DNA of 64,000 nt from Cricetomys ansorgei (lineage: Eukaryota; Chordata; Mammalia; Rodentia; Nesomyidae). The notes below the pieces were generated by a model, which saw only the letters and a list, made by a program, of their open reading frames with translations, was not told the origin of the DNA and did no database searches. The stretch spans positions 3,678,501 through 3,742,500 of the forward strand of contig JAMJFZ010001133.1 in assembly GCA_026225945.1 (NCBI GenBank). Direction: 5' to 3'. Positions 57,256-64,000 of this stretch are shown here, piece by piece. A program made the translations under genes and the position numbers. Position 1 is the stretch's first letter; each line of letters starts with the position of its first letter.

Positions 57256-57800
57256 TGTTCATCCCTAAAGCAGAAACCGAGTATGGTAGCAGACATAGGA
57301 GGAAGAACTCAAAGAGTCAGTGTCACACAAGAAGTGACATCTGAGATGAATCAGAGTAAAGGACAGGCAAAGTGACAAATCGGAGGGAGAGTTGGCAGAG
57401 TGAGTCAGAATGAGAACATGCCCCACTCTCATCATATATAAGGCGGGCTCTCAGTTGAAGAACTGGTTTCTAAGGACAGAGTCGATTTCAGAAGAGTCAG
57501 TTACAAAGTCAGTTACAGAAGAGTCAGCTACATTCAGCAGAATGGAGCAGTGAGAGCTCCCAGAGACACAGAAGTCTGGAGAGTCTGAGTTCAGAGGGAG
57601 CTAACTGTGGCTCAGTCATGGAGGCTTAAATGTTCTAGACTGTATGAAAGCTGAAGCCTTTCAGTTCCAGGCTTAAGAGTAGAATGTACAAAGGCTAAAA
57701 TGCTCTAGAATTCCAGGACTAGAACCAGTGATTGAATCCAAGAATAAAAAGTCTTAACACCGAACCAATGTCTACATCTGGCATGGATCTGAATCTACAT
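57256..57800 (+). mobile_element. Possible rodent ERV LTR
   Basis: 'ccactctcatcatatataag' holds a TATA box (about 57434-57441) followed by GCGGGCTCTCAG, as in retroviral LTR promoters. Repeated GAGTCAGTTACA/GTCAGCTACA units follow at 57495-57535, and an AATAAA occurs near 57745. Upstream has GAATCAGAGTAAAGGAC-type text that I associate with rodent RMER-like LTRs. No gag or pol is next to it. Family and exact ends are not established. Confidence 0.4.
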
Positions 57801-58393
57801 GTACAGGTGTTTTCCACCAGTTCGTATATAGAACCTGTTAAAGGCTTCTGTCTGATTCTTCTATTGTCCCTGCAGTTAATTTTGATAATTTTCTTTTTGT
57901 TTGTCTAGGAATTAAAGATCCTGATTTCCCCTTGCTCTGGAGCTTCTATGACTCCTCGAAGCGCAAATCAGCCTCCAGAGTCTTGTTTCTCTTCTGTCTC
58001 CTGAGCACTGGTTATACTAACTTCTTACAACCTTTAAAAAACTGCCACCTTCCTCCTATCCCTTGATATCCACTCTCTTGATTTATATAGAGGGACACTT
58101 ATGTCCTAGCAGGAAAGCCATTTTCCATATCACACTGCAAAAGAAATGCACAGACAGCTTCCACCTCAATAAATCTTACTTTTTTTTTTTAAACTATGGG
58201 AGTCTTAAAATAAAAAAGAAAAAAAAAACATGAAGCAGACAAAGTGAAGTAGTTTCTGGCCCAGGCAAGTACTTACTACATACCATGCGAAATAAATAGT
58301 ATTATTGGATTTAATATTTGAAGCTTCAAGTCAAGCATGTAGAAGTTACTCAGAGGTTTGCTGCAGAAAATTTTCCATTTAGGCATGGGTATT
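57801..58393. other. Unique DNA, no gene seen
   Basis: A T10 run near 58180 and an A10 run near 58220. No exon recognised. Confidence 0.45.
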
Positions 58394-58760
58394 GTCTTAG
58401 TTACTGTTCTATTGCTGCAAAGAGATGTCATGAGGAAGGCAATTTATAGATGAAAGCATTTAATTGAGATCTTACATCATAGTGGGGAATGGCAGCAGGC
58501 AGGAAGGCAAGGTAGTGCTGGAAGAGTAGCTGAAAGCTCACATCTGACCCACAAGTATCAGGCTTAAAGAGAAAGCCAGACTTGGCCTGTTGAAACCCCA
58601 GGCCCATATCCAACTGGCATAACTTTTCCAGCAAGGTCATGCCTACTTCAAGAATACCATATCTTCTAATAATTCCCAAACAGTTCCACTAACTGGGGAC
58701 CAAACTTTCAAACAGGTGAACCTATGAGGACCATTTTTATTCAGTCTACCACAGTTATCT
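58394..58760 (-). mobile_element. Rodent interspersed repeat (LTR-like)
   Basis: 'cttagttactgttctattgc', 'tgcaaagagatgtcatgagg', 'gatgaaagcatttaattgag', 'aatggcagcaggcaggaagg', 'gtagtgctggaagagtagct', 'gaaagctcacatctgaccca', 'ccagcaaggtcatgcctact', 'ccatatcttctaataattcc' and 'tcagtctaccaca' match, block by block, a very common rodent repeat. I recognise the sequence but not its Repbase name with certainty. Confidence 0.65.
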
Positions 58761-59430
58761 ACGGGAAGCTTGTGAGTTTCATTAACACTGTATCTGAGTA
58801 AAGCAGTCTGTGAGTTAAAAATTCTAAGTATCTTTTCAGATTCTTTGATTTATGCAGAGGTTGAGTATGTGTGTGTGTGTTTTGTGTTTGTCTCCTCTGT
58901 TTATCTAGATATAAAAATAAAATACTGCTTTAGGAAGCAGTATACATGGAAATTAGAATAGGGTTATGAGGAGAGATGCTTGAGCTACAGCCCAATATTT
59001 TCCTTCCTTTTAAAAGCATGTTTGTTGGTTTATGCAATACTTTCATTCATTTACCATGATGTTTTTTTTTTTTTTCTACATGGCTCCATGGTTGGGTTTC
59101 ACAGGGCAGCTCTGGGTGAGATGATAGCTGCTCAACTTCACATATGAATAAAAAATGAATCTTATCTGAGGTCTTACTATACTTGTGCTAAACTTGATGG
59201 CTGTGTTAACATCACTATTCTTGGGTTGGGCCACGCCCTCAGTCTTGAACCTAAAGATCCATTAGGCTGATGTATTTGCACAAATAATATCCATCATTCT
59301 GTGACAGAGGTGAGGTAAATGAAAAAATGCAATATGGAAAGGAATATTCTAAGGAAAAATGATAATGTCAAAGGAAGAGGAAGAAGACGATGATAGGAAA
59401 ACGAGGGGAGGTCATGTTGAGATCAAAACA
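58761..59430. other. Unique DNA, no gene seen
   Basis: A short TG run near 58869-58881 and a T15 run at 59062-59076. No exon seen. Confidence 0.5.
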
Positions 59431-59610
59431 AACAAGTAAGATGCATACATACATACACACACACAATATGTGAATGTAACAACAATTAATAAAACATAGG
59501 CCATGGATTTGAGAAAGCAAGGAGTGGTATATAAGAGGGTTTCTAGGGAGAAAGGGAAGAGGGAAATCATGTAACTATATTGTAATCTCAAAAACATAAA
59601 AGAAATATTT
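59431..59610 (+). mobile_element. LINE-1 (Lx-type) 3' end
   Basis: A CATA/CA-rich spacer (59441-59465), then 'gtaacaacaattaataaaac', 'aggccatggatttgagaaag', 'gggagaaagggaagaggga' and 'tatattgtaatctcaaaaac' with an A-rich end. The same ending as at 1065-1293 and 1766-1978. Only the last ~170 bp is left. Confidence 0.75.
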
Positions 59611-61625
59611 TAAAAGACTTTAAGATTATGAGCACACCCACTAGAGGGATTTTGTCCACATCTCTTCTTCACTCTGGGCTTCTGCTAGTTCAAGCATGTG
59701 GTGCTTCTTGTTAAGTGAGAGAAACATATATTCTTGGTATAGTGTGATCTGGAAAGATGGCAAGAATCTGTATGAGGCGGGATGTACAGAGGAAGCAAAA
59801 AGGGAAAGGAAATGTTCTAACACCTTCAGAAGTAAAGATCTCAGAATTTCTGCTTTGACTATACTGGGTCAGTTCCATTAGCTTTTTCATTTCTATTGGA
59901 ACTTTGTAGCACAAGTAGCAGGACAAATTCCCAAAGCCTACCTTCCTATGAGGATATATGCTCTTCCAAAAATATTAGTACAGGGTCAAAACCTCAGCAG
60001 ACTTTTGTCCAAATAGAATATTTTCAGGAACTCTTTGATACTGTGTTTGCTGGTTATTTTTTTTATTTCTATGTGTTATAATGAAACATCCCTCATATCT
60101 TTCTGTTCTATCTAACCCTTAGATAAAGTTTTAGTCAAGTTTTAACAAGTAGATTCTGAGCTTGCTACCTTAGAATCCACCTCTCTGAATTACCTCAGAA
60201 TATTGCCAAAAATATTTTTCCAAAATATTCAAATATGTTTCCATTATTGTTTTAGTCCTTATTTTAGTTGCCAAGAGTCCTTCACACTACTTTTTAACTT
60301 CCTCTTCTTCTTTTTTTTCTGTAATATACAATAACGTCCACCACCACTCTTTCTCAGTCTGCTGTTATCTTATGCCTCCATGGATACAGTCAATGCTTCT
60401 CTGATTTTACCTTGTGCCCCTGTGGATATAGTCATGCCTTGTCCTATTTTAAAATGTTTTTTTGTTCTTCTCAGCTCCTCTTTTGTGAGAGAAATGGTTG
60501 CCATCTATATTCTCAGATGATTTATGGGAATCTGTTATTCAATAGTCACTTTTGACTGTGAGTTCCTTTTGCATCTCTCTTATGCGGCATGTGCTATATG
60601 TGGCAATAACATCACAGTTGGCTTCTAAACATACTATAGACTAGAGAATTAGGGAGTAGAGTGATTGGAAGCCAAGAATAAGGATCAGAATTATGTCCAC
60701 ATTCTATCTTTACTGTCATCAAGGTGAATCACTATAAAGTTTTTGTTTTCCCTCTTGTTCAATAACACAGCACAATGCTTCCTCTGTGAATTTATGTAAA
60801 TTGCAATCAATTTCTTTTAGATATTTGAAAACAAACCCAGATAATATACAAATAAGACCACGAAAACTCTTAAAGGCTAACTTGGAAGTAGACAGGGAGT
60901 CAAAGATAAAAAGGGAAGGAGAATTTTTAAAGGAATGTTAAACATTTTTGAAAAGTATTTCTCAATACTTGCACTTTATTCTTTTGATTATTCTGTTTAT
61001 AGTTTCATGCCCTGCTTTGTATTTTTACTTTTTTTTTGGTTTTGGTGTTTAGTTCTTTGTATAGATTAGATGTTGTAGATAATGAATGCGATATAGAAGA
61101 TTTCTTTATAAGCAATTTGCTCTAATGAACACTATGCCTGACATGACTCCTTCTTAAGTGACTGTTGAAAGCTTTGTTGGGTAATTGTAATATTTGTGAT
61201 TGAAAATAAGACATATTTAAGTATTCACGAGTACATTAACAATGACACCAGAATGACACATACATAATTTTGGCACAGACAATCCTTTCCTGGATATGCT
61301 AAGTAGTTAAGTCGATTTCCTTCTACCAAACCAGGGTCACCATCTTCAAGAGATAGACCACTTTTTATACCCTCTGCATTCAAGGTCCTTATATCACAGT
61401 TAACTCGCTGTGGAAGCAGAACTCACAGATTTATTTCCTCTAAGTTCAATTTGGAAGAGTGTTATTTTTCTTAATGGAATTAAGGAATACAAGTGATATG
61501 TTGTAAAACAAAATTTTACTCCTAAACAAAATAGATATCACTAGCTTGCTAGTTTACTTGGTACTTATTTACTGTTCAAACTCAAGCTGACCATTTTGAC
61601 TCATGTTTGTCTTTTAAGAATGTGT
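59611..61625. other. Unique AT-rich DNA, no gene seen
   Basis: T-rich runs near 60058, 60310 and 61030. Two related phrases (cctccatggatacagtcaatg near 60377 and cccctgtggatatagtcatg near 60418) look like a short local duplication. No exon seen. Confidence 0.45.
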
Positions 61626-61627
61626 AG

Positions 61628-61796
61628 ATAGGGTTGTAGGGATGGGTCAGCAGGTAAGAGTACTTGCTGCTCTTGTAGAAGACCTGGGATTGACTCCCAG
61701 AACCCATGTGGTGACTCACAGTCATTTGTAATACCAGTTTTGAGGGAATCCCATGCCCTCTTTGGCCCTCCATGGGTACCATAAACAGCTTAAACA
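61628..61796 (+). mobile_element. B2 SINE
   Basis: 'ggttgtagggatgggtcagc', 'aggtaagagtacttgctgct', 'cttgtagaagacctgggatt', 'gactcccagaacccatgtgg', 'tgactcacagtcatttgtaa' and 'gaatcccatgccctctttgg' cover the B2 head and body in order. Its A tail is eroded. Confidence 0.85.
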
Positions 61797-62024
61797 CTAC
61801 CCTACCTTGTGTAAACTAAAATCTTCATTTCTGCATTCACAACTCAAATAACTAGTTTCTTGCTATCTCTACAAAATATCGAATATACATACATCCTGTC
61901 CCCTTTTCCAATTTTATGGTATGTATTTTCCTGCATATGATAGTGTATGAACATGAACATATATACATATGAATATAAAGCCAGGGGACACTCTCTGATG
62001 TGGTTTGGCAGGCACTATGACTTT

Positions 62025-62245
62025 GTTTTGTTGTTTGGTTAGAGACAATATCTCTCACTGGCCATGAGCTTTCCAGGTAAGGTTAGCCTTGCTGGCCAGT
62101 GAACCCCAGAGATCCATCTTCCTCTGCCTGCCTTGTACTGATTTCAAACATGAACCATAGCACCAAATCTTCCAACATGGATTCAGATCCTAATACTTGC
62201 AGAGTAAGCACTTTAACTAATGGGCTATCCCTATAGCCCAATTTT
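62025..62245 (-). mobile_element. B3-group composite SINE, minus strand
   Basis: 'gagacaatatctctcactgg', 'ccatgagctttccaggtaag', 'gttagccttgctggccagtg', 'aaccccagagatccatcttc', 'ctctgcctgcc', 'gattcagatcctaatacttg' and 'agagtaagcactttaactaa' are the reverse of the element split at 13437-14265. This copy is uninterrupted and shows the expected order across the insertion point. Confidence 0.7.
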
Positions 62246-62554
62246 CTAACCTAACATGCCCAACTAAACTCTTATTTCTGTAACACCCTGTAAGTGCTTA
62301 TCATGTTATCATAGTCATTTTCCATTTTATGGTTCTGATTCCAGAGATGGCCACTATCCAACCCATTTTGTGTGCTAAAACCTAATAATAAAGTTTTCTC
62401 TTGTTCTTCTTCTGTTCCTATCCTCAGATAGGACAATATACATGCAAAAATTCACTCACCTTAAGGCTATTCATGTTCATATGACCTATTCCTTACTTCA
62501 CAATTGTCCAGTGAACCTTGCTGTTCACCATAGTTGGTTATTCTTCAAAATAAT
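62246..62554. other. Unique DNA, no gene seen
   Basis: Nothing recognised. Confidence 0.45.
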
Positions 62555-62555
62555 T

Positions 62556-62593
62556 CTAAAGAAGAAAAAGAAGAAGAGGAGGCAGACAGGGAG

Positions 62594-62646
<53 letters not shown>
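62556..62646. repeat. (AAG)n and (ATC)17 microsatellites
   Basis: GAAGAAAAAGAAG-type purine units at 62556-62582, then (ATC)n at 62595-62646. The 120-codon frame through here encodes Lys/Arg then an Ile run and is a repeat artefact. Confidence 0.95.
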
Positions 62647-63054
62647 CCATCTCACTAGATCATGTTCTGTGGCTATTCTCGCTGTTCTGTGAATGCCTTT
62701 TCAGCTCCAGTGAATTTAGCACCATGCAACACTGTAAAACACTACACACCAGGTTGGGTAGGGGTCAGGGGACAAGGATCAAAATAGAAGAGCTAATTTG
62801 CTAAATGAATGTCATTAGCAATGGATGAAATATTGAAGTTTGTATGGTCTTGTCCTCCTAGCTCTTTGGCTTACTCAAGTCTTAACATCTATTTCCTCTA
62901 ATACACTTTCTTCTTTCTCTTACTGTCTTCCATTATTTCTGCTGCCTCTAAGCTGTTTATTGCTTTTCACCCTTTAAGTCTGGGCATGGCATTTAAGTCC
63001 TGGCATTCTTCAAGACCTTCCCCAAAGGTTGATATGCTTTTAAATGTTCAACAT
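62647..63054. other. Unique DNA, no gene seen
   Basis: Nothing recognised. Confidence 0.45.
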
Positions 63055-63055
63055 T

Positions 63056-63142
63056 TATATACATGTATACATGTGTACATATATATGCTTAAATCTATCT
63101 ATCCATCTATCTATATCTATATCTATATCTATATATATATAA
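63056..63142. repeat. (ATCT)n/(ATATCT)n microsatellite
   Basis: TATACATG units followed by ATCT and ATATCT units and a short TA run. Confidence 0.92.
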
Positions 63143-63638
63143 TTTCTTGCCTTTACATTATCTACACAAGGAGAATTTTGTAATAAATTGACTATATTAT
63201 TGCTATATATAGCTAATATATAGCTCAGTTCCTGGATCACAGATGAAGCCCTTCGGCCCAAATATTTTGAATACTTAATGAATAAATTACATTAAGTATT
63301 ATGACTCATTAAAGTAAATTATATAAAACATGATAGCAAATATTAGTGTGTCCTCACTGTATACCACATGAATTGAGCTGTTTAATCATCAGAGCAAAAG
63401 GAGACCAGAACAGACCAGGTATATAGAACACAATGATGCAGTTTCTGATAAATTCTGAGAACAAAATAGCTGCCATGTAGTTACATGAGAACATGCGAAA
63501 AATAAAATCAAATATAAATGAGCAAAGTATTAACCTTCAAGGCAGTAAGTCTAGTAAGCAAGTTAAAAGTGATGTAGTTTAAATAAACATGCAACTAGAT
63601 CAGTAGATAGAATAAAAAAACAACAATTTTCAGAACCA
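63143..63638. other. Unique AT-rich DNA, no gene seen
   Basis: Nothing recognised. Confidence 0.5.
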
Positions 63639-63690
63639 AAAAAAAGAAAGAAAGGAAGGAAGGAAGGAAGGAAGGAAAGAAGAAGGAAAG
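63639..63690. repeat. (AAGG)n microsatellite
   Basis: A9 then AAAG/AAGG units, about 50 bp, purine only. Confidence 0.95.
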
Positions 63691-64000
63691 AATAATAAAC
63701 CTAAGCAGGTTTTTAATGCAGATAAATTTGTTTTGCTTTAGAAAGAGATTCTTTTTAGAAGACTCAGATAATTCAATACACATATTTAATTCTATTTTTA
63801 ATAGTTCTTCCCACTAAACTCTATTTTATGTCACAGAGTTTTACAAATAAGAGCTCTGCAATAACTTTTACAAACTCATACAAATCTCACAGTTTGGAGG
63901 AATTGTATGTAAATCTAGGTATTCATACAGTAAGAATGCTTTGTTTAATAACTTAGAGTTTAAGTATTTAGCCCTTACTAATTCCTAAAAAGTAAATATC
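63691..64000. other. Unique AT-rich DNA, no gene seen
   Basis: No repeat or exon recognised to the window edge. Confidence 0.5.

Noticed and set aside
5640..57800. The two LTR-like stretches (near 5.6-6.2 kb and 57.3-57.8 kb) as ends of one provirus
   Set aside because: They do not resemble each other, no gag/pol/env-like sequence lies between them, and 50 kb of unrelated unique DNA separates them.
62442..62804. 120-codon plus-strand reading frame
   Set aside because: Runs through (AAG)n and (ATC)17 microsatellites, giving poly-Lys and poly-Ile; a repeat artefact.
1..64000. A previously undescribed multi-gene system
   Set aside because: No coding genes, operon-like structure or unusual repeat architecture beyond ordinary mammalian interspersed and simple repeats could be supported.

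Overview
This window looks like non-coding nuclear DNA from a muroid rodent (mouse, rat, hamster or vole type). It is AT-rich, visibly poor in CpG and scattered with rodent-lineage interspersed repeats: B1 (7SL-derived) and B2/B3 (tRNA-derived) SINEs, Lx-type LINE-1 3' ends, a URR1-like hAT element, and older MIR, L2 and MLT1 (MaLR) relics shared with other placental mammals. Many (TG)n, (CTAT)n and (TATACA)n microsatellites fit this. I cannot fix the genus. All repeat names rest on remembered consensus sequences, not on a search.

I find no supportable protein-coding exon, rRNA, tRNA gene, CRISPR array, CpG island or intact mobile element. Open reading frames reach at most 137 codons, and the three longest fall in a purine tract (54593-55006), an ATC microsatellite (62442-62804) and the antisense of a possible retrocopy (53819-54178). 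The window is best read as a gene desert or the inside of a large intron.

Layout. 1-5 kb: mostly unique, with an L1 3'-end cluster at 1065-1978 that includes an inverted segment. 5-10 kb: a 20-bp palindrome, an LTR-like stretch split by a long TA-rich microsatellite, an L2-like relic, and a candidate conserved element near 8.3-8.5 kb. 10-15 kb: a MIR, a B2 with an exact target duplication, a MaLR-like LTR, and a B3 SINE split by a 442-bp GC-rich insert that carries a G-quadruplex motif, a CTCF-like motif and a 20-bp direct repeat. 16-24 kb: a very short SINE with target duplications, L2 relics, MaLR-like pieces, L1 minus-strand 3' ends, and a unique block at 21.4-22.0 kb. 24-32 kb: L1 3'-UTR pieces, a URR1-like hAT element, a perfect (CTAT)16, an MLT1-like LTR, a B1 and an L2. 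32-49 kb: largely unique, with candidate regulatory blocks at 35.8-36.5, 38.2 and 41.4-41.5 kb. 49-51 kb: the longest repeat, a minus-strand L1 3' end of about 1.9 kb broken by a B1. 51-64 kb: mostly unique, with a 155-bp homopurine tract, an MLT1 LTR, an LTR-like promoter element near 57.4 kb, a rodent LTR-like repeat, an L1 3' end, a B2, a B3 and several microsatellites.

The most informative observations are nested insertions that give relative ages (B1 in L1, a 442-bp element in B3, probably a SINE in MLT1), a probable twin-primed L1 inversion, and unique blocks with clustered transcription-factor motifs that may be distal enhancers. I see no evidence of an undescribed biological system.
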